The position numbers were made by a program, and so were the translations under genes. The notes below the pieces were generated by a model that was not told where the DNA came from, searched no databases, and saw only the letters and a program-made list of their open reading frames with translations. Shown here one piece after another: positions 1 through 8,122 of a DNA stretch of 64,000 nt. The stretch's first letter is position 1; each line of letters begins with the position of its first letter. This DNA is from Roseimaritima ulvae. GTDB taxonomy: Bacteria > Planctomycetota > Planctomycetia > Pirellulales > Pirellulaceae. The stretch spans positions 3,825,404-3,889,403 of the forward strand of contig NZ_CP042914.1 of NCBI RefSeq assembly GCF_008065135.1. Reading direction: 5' to 3'.

Positions 1-1972
1 TCCAAAAGTCAAACGTGCCGGTCGCAGCCTTGGGGGCGATGCGAAACTCGACGTGCCCCGCGGCTTGATCAGCCGCCAACGTGAAGTCCGGCAGCGAAGT
101 ATTGGCCGGCAGATTGCGGCCGCGGAAAATAACAGGCTGCGGGGCTTCCTCGTCTCGCGTGACTTGGACGGGCAAGCGCAGCTTACCGCCGCGAGCCATC
201 CGCATGCCTTCGGCCGCGGCCGAGACGGAAATGTCGGTCGGCCACATCGGATGATCGAGGATGTCCAGCATCAGAGCCGACGTCAGTCGATGGCCGACCA
301 CGTTGCGGTGGCCGTGCGCGGCGGAAGCAATGGTCGCCGCGTAGGCTCGTTTGACATTACCCGGCGCCGGCAGGTCCGCCGCCGCGCCTTCGATCTGCAA
401 CGTATGCAGGGTGCGAATCGTGTTGATGTCGGCCGACAGCAGTAACGTGGTGCGGTTTTGGCTCGCCGCGATCCGGCCTCCTTGGCAGACGACGCCGGTT
501 GGCAGGTTTTTGATGGCGACATCGATGGGCCCGTTGAAGCCTTGTTGGCGGACGGCAAAGACTTCGATGGCCGTTGTTCCACCGGGCGACAAGCCGAGGC
601 CCGTCGGCTGAGATTGAGCATCGTTATTGGAGCCATGAGGGACGTAGGCGAACAATTCAAACCCGGGCGTTGCCGGCGCCACCGAAAGCAAGTATTGCAC
701 AGGAGCGTCCGCAGGCCGGGCATTAAACTGGTCACGCACCCGGACAACAAATTCGCCATCGTGAGGAGCGGTAAACAGAACGCCGGAATCACGTGGAACG
801 CTGCGAACCGCCGCCGTTCCGACCGCTGGCAGGTCGTCGTTTTGAGCCAGCAACTTGGGGCTCTTCTCGGAGCTCTCGGCGGGACTGTCAAACACCAAGA
901 TCATGGGGTCGGTGGCTTGACCCAACCGCTGCGAAATCACTTCGATCGCGATGCGGGCGCCCTGCGAGGCCTGAAAACGAAACGCGTCTTCGTCGATGCG
1001 GTCGGTTAAAAACTTGCCCTGCACCAGGCCGGGCAGCGGGATCGGCAGGGGCTGAGTATCCGGCGTGGCTTGTTCGTCGTGGACCAGCGGTTTCAGGCCC
1101 TCGGGCAGCGTCGGCAGCGACGCAGCGGCGACCCCTTGGGGCTGTGGCAGCTCCGCTGGCAGCGGCTTGCCCGGCTGGCCGAAACGCCGGAGCTGTGCCA
1201 ACGTTTCCAGCAAAGCGGGCCGTGCCGGCGGGGTCGCTTCTGGGGTCACGGTGGCGGACAACAAGTACGTGTAGGGACTGCCGCCCCGAAACAGGAAATC
1301 GCTGACCTGCAGTACATACGTGCCTTCGACCTCGCTCGCATAATCGCACCGGGGATCCGCGCCATCGATGGGAACCGCGTCGAGCACGCATGCGCCGTCG
1401 GGGGAAAACAGCCGCAGCTGCAGCAGGGCTCGCGAATCCAGCGTTTGCGCCAGAGAGTGGACGTGGAGGTGTTGGCCGGCCTGCAGATCCAGTTTGTAAT
1501 GATGCACCTGTTCCGCTTGGCAGCGAGCCTGCACCCATTGGCCCGGCACCAGTTCGACGGCCTGATCTGCGGCGGCGTGCTGATTGCCCACCGCCACCAC
1601 CGGTGCGTCGCTGACCAAGAAGGGCAGGGGATTGCTAACTCCATAGGCGCCGACCGCCCAAGCTTCGTAGATGCCCGGGGGAACCGCGGCGTCGATGGTG
1701 ACCGAAAACCGTCCCTGGTCCATTGGTGGGTGAATGTCAAAGGGCAGGGCGGGGGCGTGCAAAACAGACGCTTGAATCAGAGGATGCGAAAACACCAAGC
1801 GGTCCACTTCGGTCAGAAATTGCCCGGTTTCCAATCGCAGTTCCAGCGAAGTACCGGCCTGTCCTGCCTGGCGACTGATGGCGGTCATCTGGGTAACCGG
1901 CACCTGAGCCAGGGCTGGCGCGGCGGTGATCGCGGCCCAGGTCAGGACGGCCAAAACGGTCTGCATGCGCAT
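1..1972 (-). CDS. Secreted PPC-domain protein, C-terminus beyond window edge
   Basis: The frame is open from an ATG at 1972 (an alternative ATG lies at 1966) to the first base, so about 657 residues are present and the C-terminus is missing. The N-terminus (MRMQTVLAVLTWAAITAAPA) is a signal peptide. The body holds two segments with the sense of bacterial pre-peptidase C-terminal (PPC) domains, which are beta-sandwich modules of exported proteins: one around residues 150-240 and one around 330-430 (DEDAFRFQASQGARIAIEV is typical). The start overlaps the stop of the upstream DUF1549/DUF1553 gene by one base (TGATG), so the genes are translationally coupled. PPC proteins next to DUF1501 and DUF1549 genes recur in planctomycetes; their function is unknown. 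The identification as PPC is by eye. Confidence 0.75.
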   Translation of the reverse strand, partial: MRMQTVLAVLTWAAITAAPALAQVPVTQMTAISRQAGQAGTSLELRLETGQFLTEVDRLVFSHPLIQASVLHAPALPFDIHPPMDQGRFSVTIDAAVPPGIYEAWAVGAYGVSNPLPFLVSDAPVVAVGNQHAAADQAVELVPGQWVQARCQAEQVHHYKLDLQAGQHLHVHSLAQTLDSRALLQLRLFSPDGACVLDAVPIDGADPRCDYASEVEGTYVLQVSDFLFRGGSPYTYLLSATVTPEATPPARPALLETLAQLRRFGQPGKPLPAELPQPQGVAAASLPTLPEGLKPLVHDEQATPDTQPLPIPLPGLVQGKFLTDRIDEDAFRFQASQGARIAIEVISQRLGQATDPMILVFDSPAESSEKSPKLLAQNDDLPAVGTAAVRSVPRDSGVLFTAPHDGEFVVRVRDQFNARPADAPVQYLLSVAPATPGFELFAYVPHGSNNDAQSQPTGLGLSPGGTTAIEVFAVRQQGFNGPIDVAIKNLPTGVVCQGGRIAASQNRTTLLLSADINTIRTLHTLQIEGAAADLPAPGNVKRAYAATIASAAHGHRNVVGHRLTSALMLDILDHPMWPTDISVSAAAEGMRMARGGKLRLPVQVTRDEEAPQPVIFRGRNLPANTSLPDFTLAADQAAGHVEFRIAPKAATGTFDFW

Positions 1973-4488
1973 CAGTGGTTGAATCCGAACTCTTTGGTGT
2001 TGATCAAAGCCCAAGTCAGATCCTCGAACGCTTGGCGGCGGTCCTCGCGATCCTGCAGATACTGCAGCGAAACCGACAATTCCGAGGCGGTGGGCGGTCG
2101 GGACAGGGCTGCCAGATAGAGCTCGTTCAACTGCGTTTCAGTTGCCTTCGCGTTGGGTGACTCGCCGGCGTAGCGTGCCGACCGGCCTCCATCGTCGGTC
2201 AACTTTGCCAACATCTGGCTGGAATTTAACAGATGTAAGCTCTGCGCAAGATTGGACTCGGTGGTCCGCTCACACTCGCAGGCGGTCTTGGCGGCAGGTC
2301 GGCCGAAGACGGTTAAGAAATACGAATCAAAGCCGGTGTCGGGCAGCGAGATCGCGCGGGTTCCGGCCGGCATCCCGGCGAACTTGGTGTCCGTCTCCAA
2401 TACATCGTCGATGGCATCCAACATGACTTCGGCGGTCAGACGTTTGGGATAGAACCGCGAGTGGCTTTTCTCGTCGCGGACGTTAAACGCGTTGGCTTCG
2501 GAGGATCGCTGATAGGCTTCGGATTGGCAGATATGACGCACCAGCGCGCGGAGGTCGTAGCCCGAGCGAACAAATTCATCCGCCAAATGTTCCAGCAACG
2601 GAACGTTGGAGGGCGGATTGGTGACCCGCAGATCGTCTTCGGGATCGACGATCCCACGACCGAAGAAATGTTTCCAGTAGCGGTTCACAAGCGCCTTGGC
2701 GAAGAACGGATTGTCGGGATTGGTCATCCAATCGGCCAACACAACGCGCGGATCTTCGGCGGCGGCGATTTCCTGGGGTTCGGCATCCAAACCCACGGGC
2801 TGCAGAGCCTTGCCCGTACGAGGATGGCGGGCCGTGGCCATCCCCACCTTGCTGACTAGCGCCGGTTGATCGGGCGTGCTGCCCGGCTTTGTACCGACCA
2901 TCGAAAAGAAGGCGGCCATCTGGAAGTAGTCCGTTTGACTCCACTTCTCAAACGGATGGTGGTGGCAGCGGGCGCATTGGATTCGCTGGCCCAAAAACAG
3001 CTGAGCCGCGTCCTCCACTCGCTCGTCCCGCGTGGCAACCGTGCGATACCAGGCTACCGGCGGGTTGGCATCGATGTGTCCAGTGGCCGTGATGATCTGG
3101 CGTACAAATTGATCGTAGGGTTTATTTTCGGCCAGGCTGCGGCGGATCCAACGCGCGAATGCGTAGGTGCCGTATTGATACCCGGTCGATTTCCGCTCGT
3201 TGCGCAAAATCGTCATCCACTTGCTGGCAAACCACTGCGCGTAGTCCGGACTGTCCAGCAGCCGTTCGATCAGTTCGTCGCGTTTATCCGCAGAGCTATC
3301 GGCGGAGAAGGCACGTGCTTCCTCGACAGTCGGTAAACGACCGGCCAAGTCCAACGTTACGCGGCGGATGAACGTCGCATCATCGCAGCGCGGTGAAGCG
3401 GGGATGTTTAAACGCGCCAGTTTGGCGTTGATGGCTTCGTCGATGGGATTGCGGGGCGGTGGCAAATCAACGATTGCCGCGGAGGTGTCCATTTCCAGGG
3501 GCACCGAACCGCTATAGACGCTGACCAGTCCTTGGTAGCGGGCCATCACGGCAAAATCGCCGGTTAAATCCGCCACGGTCACAAAGCCGTTTTCATCGAC
3601 GTTGGCCATCGCCGTATCGTTGCATTCGTACTGCACCGTACGAGTGATATCTTCGCGGCTGCCGTCCGAATACACTGCCGTGACACGCAACTGTTGGTGA
3701 CTGCCTCGGGTGACGGTCGATTCGGGGGGAAAGACGTTGATCGAGGTTACGTGGGCGGCATCGGGATCGCCACGGGGCGCGCCCTGGGCGATCCAGCGAC
3801 GCAGCAAACGATACTCGTGGCTGTCTTTCTGCATCCGTTGTCCACCGCCATGAGGCGATTCATTTAACGCTTTTAATAACAGCAGGCTGTGCTGCGGAGC
3901 GGTGGGAAAGATCCGCCGGCCTCGAGATTCGATCACCAATCCGGCGTAATCGTCTTCGGGTTGGAACCCCAGCAGCGATAGTTTGAAACCGTTTTGACCG
4001 GCGGCTTTGCCGTGGCAGCCACCACCATTGCACCCCAGTTTGGTAAAGATGGGCACAATCTGGTTGGCGAAATGAACCGGTTGCTGGACTTCAAATCCGG
4101 TTACCACCACTTGCACCGAAGTGCTCAAGCCGTCCTCGCTGCGGGCCGTCACAGTCGCCTCGCCGGTGGCTAGCGGATGCACCAGTCCGGTGTCGGACAC
4201 CGCCACGATGTCGCTTGGGGAAGTGGTGTACGTGACCTGGTGCGTAATGTCCCGCTGTGCCGCGGACGATACTCGCGATACCAGCAATTGATGCCTGGCA
4301 TCACGGCCTGCCAACACCACCGGGGCTTCGGCGTCGACTTGCGCGAAACGGATTTGATCCGTCGAATCGGCGGCGGCCAGCGACGACGGCAATCCACAAA
4401 TTGCCCAGCAAGCCAACGCCAGCATCGGACTGCAGGGGAACAACCAGCGGCGCAGAGGTAACTTAAATGAGTTCACGAATCGGCTCAT
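1972..4488 (-). CDS. DUF1549/DUF1553 cytochrome-like secreted protein with Ig-like domain
   Basis: This 838-residue exported protein has a hydrophobic N-terminal signal (residues 12-40). A BIG2-type Ig-like segment follows at about 45-130, then a planctomycete cytochrome-c-like segment with CNGGGCH at 153-159, a second Ig-like segment at about 240-335, the DUF1549 domain at about 345-555 containing CARCHHHPFEKW, and the DUF1553 domain to the end. CARCH is a classical CXXCH haem-attachment motif; the first motif has four residues between the cysteines. These proteins are hallmark Planctomycetes families whose biochemical role is not established, although haem binding and a periplasmic site are likely. 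The start overlaps the end of the DUF1501 gene by 26 bases, consistent with one operon. The family call is secure; the electron-transfer role is inference. Confidence 0.9.
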   Translation of the reverse strand: MSRFVNSFKLPLRRWLFPCSPMLALACWAICGLPSSLAAADSTDQIRFAQVDAEAPVVLAGRDARHQLLVSRVSSAAQRDITHQVTYTTSPSDIVAVSDTGLVHPLATGEATVTARSEDGLSTSVQVVVTGFEVQQPVHFANQIVPIFTKLGCNGGGCHGKAAGQNGFKLSLLGFQPEDDYAGLVIESRGRRIFPTAPQHSLLLLKALNESPHGGGQRMQKDSHEYRLLRRWIAQGAPRGDPDAAHVTSINVFPPESTVTRGSHQQLRVTAVYSDGSREDITRTVQYECNDTAMANVDENGFVTVADLTGDFAVMARYQGLVSVYSGSVPLEMDTSAAIVDLPPPRNPIDEAINAKLARLNIPASPRCDDATFIRRVTLDLAGRLPTVEEARAFSADSSADKRDELIERLLDSPDYAQWFASKWMTILRNERKSTGYQYGTYAFARWIRRSLAENKPYDQFVRQIITATGHIDANPPVAWYRTVATRDERVEDAAQLFLGQRIQCARCHHHPFEKWSQTDYFQMAAFFSMVGTKPGSTPDQPALVSKVGMATARHPRTGKALQPVGLDAEPQEIAAAEDPRVVLADWMTNPDNPFFAKALVNRYWKHFFGRGIVDPEDDLRVTNPPSNVPLLEHLADEFVRSGYDLRALVRHICQSEAYQRSSEANAFNVRDEKSHSRFYPKRLTAEVMLDAIDDVLETDTKFAGMPAGTRAISLPDTGFDSYFLTVFGRPAAKTACECERTTESNLAQSLHLLNSSQMLAKLTDDGGRSARYAGESPNAKATETQLNELYLAALSRPPTASELSVSLQYLQDREDRRQAFEDLTWALINTKEFGFNH

Positions 4489-5806
4489 GCTCTACCAAGA
4501 ATTGCGGGCGTCCCGTGGGATCGACGACCGTGGTGGTCGAAACGTCGATGCCCAAGTTGTGATACAGCGTGGCCAACACTTCTTGCATGTGGACCGGGCG
4601 GTCTTCGGCATGCTCGCCCAAACGGTTGGTGCTGCCGATGGCTTGCCCGCCCCGGATGCCGCCTCCGGCCAGATACGCACAACTGACCTGGGGCCAGTGG
4701 TCGCGACCGGCATTGCCGTTGATTTTGGGAGTCCGGCCGAACTCTCCCCAGACCACGATCGTCACGTCGTCCAACATGCCCCGCTGTTCCAGGTCTTCAA
4801 TCAATGCGCTCAGGCACTGGTCCAGTTTGCCACCGTGGTCGCGAACCATGTCGAAGTTTTTGGAATGGCTGTCCCAGCGTCCGTAGCTGAGGCTGACAAC
4901 GCGGACGCCGGCTTCGATTAAACGGCGAGCCAACAGCAGGTGGTCGTTACAGGTGGGCGCTCCGTCGTACTGGAATTGGTAAGGTTTGCCATCGCCATAC
5001 CGTGCGACGATTTTGGGATCTTCCTTTGACAGGTCCAGGGCATCCAACAATTTGCTGCTGGTCAACACGTCCAAGGCCTGCTGCCCAAAGGCATCCATAC
5101 CGGCCATCGCCCCGGTAACGTCGATGTCCCGCCGCATGGTGTCCAGGCTGGCCAGTAACTGTTTGCGATCCTGCAGCCGGTCCAGCGTGATGCCTTGCAG
5201 CTTCATATTGTCCATGCCAGGCCCGTCGGGACGAAACGCGGAATAGGCCGCGCCCAGAAAACCGGCGCCGCCGGGATGCGCCCAAGGCCGATGTCGCGTC
5301 GGTTTGGCCAGTCCCACAAAGGGAGGCACCGCTGGGTCGACGGGACCTCGCAACTTGGCCGTCGCCGCGCCCAGCGAAGGGTGTCCGCCCAGGTTCTTCA
5401 ATTGGTTTTGATTCCAACCGCTCATGCACATATATCCGTCGTGTCCGCCCGTGCAGCCGACCACCGAACGGACCACCGCGGCGCGATTCATCAATCCCGC
5501 CAAGCGGGGAAAGACTTCGCAGATCTGCACGTCCGGCGACTCCGTGCTGATCGGCCGGAACTCGCCACGGATCTCCGACGGAGCTTCGGTCTTAATGTCC
5601 CACATGTCTTGATGCGGCGGGCCACCGGCCAGGAAGATGTTGATCACCGCCTTGTGCGAATGGGACTTGCCCGCCGCCGCTTCGGCACGCAACAGGTCGG
5701 CCAAGCCAAAGCCGCCGACGCCCATTCCCAGAGTGCCGATTTTGAGAAAGTCACGACGCGATTGACCGTCACAACAGCGCTGACTACCACCGAAGATGTT
5801 TAACAT
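4463..5806 (-). CDS. DUF1501 Tat-exported sulfatase-fold protein
   Basis: The 447-residue product begins with a twin-arginine signal (SRRDFLKIGTLGMGVGGFGL, residues 17-36) followed by the DUF1501 body. Visible family marks include FLAGGPPHQDMWD near residue 58, VVRSVVGCTGGHDGYMC near 114-130, VWGEFGRTPKINGNAGRDHW near 350-370 and the closing HNLGIDVSTTTVVDPTGRP. DUF1501 belongs to the alkaline phosphatase/sulfatase superfamily, but its substrate is unknown. Export by Tat implies a folded, possibly cofactor-bearing enzyme. It is the first gene of a three-gene minus-strand operon with DUF1549/DUF1553 and PPC proteins, an arrangement repeated many times in planctomycete genomes, which suggests the products act together outside the cytoplasm. 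Confidence 0.92.
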   Translation of the reverse strand: MLNIFGGSQRCCDGQSRRDFLKIGTLGMGVGGFGLADLLRAEAAAGKSHSHKAVINIFLAGGPPHQDMWDIKTEAPSEIRGEFRPISTESPDVQICEVFPRLAGLMNRAAVVRSVVGCTGGHDGYMCMSGWNQNQLKNLGGHPSLGAATAKLRGPVDPAVPPFVGLAKPTRHRPWAHPGGAGFLGAAYSAFRPDGPGMDNMKLQGITLDRLQDRKQLLASLDTMRRDIDVTGAMAGMDAFGQQALDVLTSSKLLDALDLSKEDPKIVARYGDGKPYQFQYDGAPTCNDHLLLARRLIEAGVRVVSLSYGRWDSHSKNFDMVRDHGGKLDQCLSALIEDLEQRGMLDDVTIVVWGEFGRTPKINGNAGRDHWPQVSCAYLAGGGIRGGQAIGSTNRLGEHAEDRPVHMQEVLATLYHNLGIDVSTTTVVDPTGRPQFLVEHEPIRELI

Positions 5807-6126
5807 CGCCGTAGCCGTAGGTTAGAAGGTGGGCCACAAGGCACGAGTGTTTCACGATGACTTGCGGAGGGAGGGGGAAGGTTGGTTGCAGCCACGCAAG
5901 CGGTTTTCAAGGGCGGTGCAAGCCACCTACAAGATATCCACCTGCGTTGCCCGTTGTCAACTAAATCCGATCCTCGTCAACAGGCTGCCCCACTTCAGTG
6001 CGGCTATAGAGGGCGGCTGGCAAGATAGGAGGCTTAGCCAAAACGTTCGTGCTTGCCGATCACGTTTTGGGACTAGTTGTGCCGATTCGTTCGCTTGATC
6101 GGGGGGTAGGGTACGAAAATGATCTC
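5807..6126. other. Divergent intergenic region between DUF1501 operon and TolC gene
   Basis: These 320 bases separate two divergent genes and must hold both promoters. I see no clear hairpin, operator or conserved RNA structure. The frame of the TolC gene is open upstream to 6049, but that extension lacks a signal peptide and reads as non-coding. Confidence 0.4.
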
Positions 6127-8097
6127 ATGGCAGGTTTGCATTCAAGACCGGTTGTTCGCTACCTCGCTCGTCGGTGGGCTGTGGCGGTGCTGTGTGGCGT
6201 AGGGGTGAGCGTTGCCGGATGCGAGAGTCTGGACCAGCCCAAGCGGGACGTCGGCCAACAACGCAATCAGCAACTATACCAGCAAACGCTGCTGAACACG
6301 GCACTGCCGGAAACCGTGTTGCCGTCGATCGCCGATCTTGGCGCCCCAGGCGGAGCCGCGCCGGCCGAACGGCAGGAGCGCGAGATGTCTTTGCATGAAG
6401 CGCTGACGATCGCGATGACGCAGCCTGATGTCAAACGCGTGGACGTGGACGGCCAGGTGGCTGCCTCGCCCAATACCTTTTATGACATCCAGGCGTCCGA
6501 AGCTCGACTGCAAGCGGCCCTGACCGCGTTTGACGCGACCCTTGATTCGAAACTGTATACCAACCAATTCAAAAGCCCCCCCAACGCGTTCTTTGGTCCT
6601 GGGTTAACGCAGCCCGAGAATCGCGACGAGGCGGCCGTCCAATTTGGTTTAACCAAACCGCTGCTGCACGGCGGATTGTTGTCCACCAACTACAACCCCG
6701 ATCCCGGCTACTTCTTCCTTCCGGGCGGGACCACCGACAGTTTCAATCCCACCTACGCCAGTGAATGGCAGGTGTCGCTGAAGCAACCGCTACTAAGAAA
6801 TGCAGGGTTAGAGGTCAACATCGCACCGATCCAGGTCTCGCAGTTGGAAGTCGAACAGTCGGCCTGGGAATTCAAAAACACCTTGATGGCTTCGATTCGC
6901 GACGTCGTGGAAACCTACTGGCAACTGCACGCCACGGATGTCGCCCTACGGGAATACGAACAGGTGATCCCGGTGTTGGAAGAAATTGTGCGACTGCAAC
7001 GGGAATCGCTTCGCGCCGAATTGGTGATCGCCGCCGATGTCGCCAAGGCCCAAGCCAAACTGCATGAATACAAGCAGGAATACATTCGCATTCAGTCCGA
7101 GCGGGTAACGCGTGAACTGCGACTGCGAAACCTGTTGCAGCTTCCGCCCCACGACGGCTATACGCTGCGAACCGTCACGCCGCCGACGGACCAACAACGG
7201 CGGTTGGACACCGGCCAAGCCTATTTGGTCGCCGTCGACAACCAACCCGACATCGTCAAGAAACGTTTGGACGTGTGCATCCGCAGGCTGGAGTTGCTGG
7301 TCAAAGCCAACCAACGCAAACCCGATCTGGATTTCACCGCACTGTATCGCTTGAACGGGCTGGGAGAAAACCTTGGCGACGCCTGGGACCAGATGGCGAG
7401 CGCGGAATTCACCGACGTCGAACTGGGAATCGCATTTTCGATGCCCGTGGGCATGCGGCGAGGCAAGGCCGAGTACCAGGAGGCGCGATTTCGCCTGGCA
7501 CGCGATCAGCGGTTGTTGGAACAGCAATCGTTTTCGGCGCTGCACGCCTTAACCGAAGCGGCTCGGCAAGTCGAATTGGCGTACCAAGAATACGAGCAGG
7601 CTAAGTTGCAACTGAAATACGCCACCGAGTGGACCAAGGGCGCTAAGTTGCGTTACGAAAACCCCGAACCGGAATCGAGCAGCAGTAACTGGATGGTGGA
7701 AAATCTGAACGACTACTACTTCGCTATCCGGTCGCGAACCGATGCCACCATCGCCGTCGCCGAAGCGCTGAATCAATACAATTTTCAAATGGTACGGTTC
7801 GAAGAAGTCCAAGGGACGTTGTTGGAATTTTTTGCCATCGACTACGTCAGCGATCCCTGTCGACAAGCCTCACGGTTGGCTCCGCTGGCGGTGCCCGCCA
7901 CGGCGTTGCCGGAGTCGCCGACCGCAGGGGAACGCCTGATCGATCGCCTGCAGTCGGCGACGATTGATCAGCCCGCGACGCTAGAGCAGCCAGTAGCGAG
8001 CGGTCAGCCAGCAGTGATTGGTCCGCCGGTAAATGCTCAGCCGGCGATGGCGGATGCCAGCTTTCAAGAGTTCATTGAAACCTTGAACCAGTATTAA
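6127..8097 (+). CDS. TolC-family outer membrane efflux lipoprotein
   Basis: From the ATG at 6127 the protein has 656 residues. The frame extends upstream, but this ATG places a lipoprotein signal correctly: a double Arg, a hydrophobic run and the lipobox VAGC with Cys32. The body carries two copies of the outer-membrane efflux repeat. Coiled helices such as QLEVEQSAWEFKNTLMASIR and the later RLARDQRLLEQQSF are typical of TolC/OprM trimers that form the exit duct of type I secretion and efflux pumps. A Pro/Ala/Gln-rich tail (about residues 590-640) follows. It converges on the M50/HlyD fusion gene with only 25 bases between the stops. That fusion contains the periplasmic adaptor that a TolC needs, so the two probably form one export route. 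The cargo is not shown by the sequence. Confidence 0.85.
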   Translation: MAGLHSRPVVRYLARRWAVAVLCGVGVSVAGCESLDQPKRDVGQQRNQQLYQQTLLNTALPETVLPSIADLGAPGGAAPAERQEREMSLHEALTIAMTQPDVKRVDVDGQVAASPNTFYDIQASEARLQAALTAFDATLDSKLYTNQFKSPPNAFFGPGLTQPENRDEAAVQFGLTKPLLHGGLLSTNYNPDPGYFFLPGGTTDSFNPTYASEWQVSLKQPLLRNAGLEVNIAPIQVSQLEVEQSAWEFKNTLMASIRDVVETYWQLHATDVALREYEQVIPVLEEIVRLQRESLRAELVIAADVAKAQAKLHEYKQEYIRIQSERVTRELRLRNLLQLPPHDGYTLRTVTPPTDQQRRLDTGQAYLVAVDNQPDIVKKRLDVCIRRLELLVKANQRKPDLDFTALYRLNGLGENLGDAWDQMASAEFTDVELGIAFSMPVGMRRGKAEYQEARFRLARDQRLLEQQSFSALHALTEAARQVELAYQEYEQAKLQLKYATEWTKGAKLRYENPEPESSSSNWMVENLNDYYFAIRSRTDATIAVAEALNQYNFQMVRFEEVQGTLLEFFAIDYVSDPCRQASRLAPLAVPATALPESPTAGERLIDRLQSATIDQPATLEQPVASGQPAVIGPPVNAQPAMADASFQEFIETLNQY

Positions 8098-8122
8098 AGC
8101 TCGCGGATTGTGAAATCGCGGG

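Noticed and set aside
1070-2119. 349-codon plus-strand open frame
   Set aside because: It is antisense to the PPC-domain and DUF1549/DUF1553 genes, whose frames give clear protein families.
5807-6126. Riboswitch or leader RNA upstream of the TolC gene
   Set aside because: No conserved riboswitch core or strong stem-loop followed by T residues could be found by eye.
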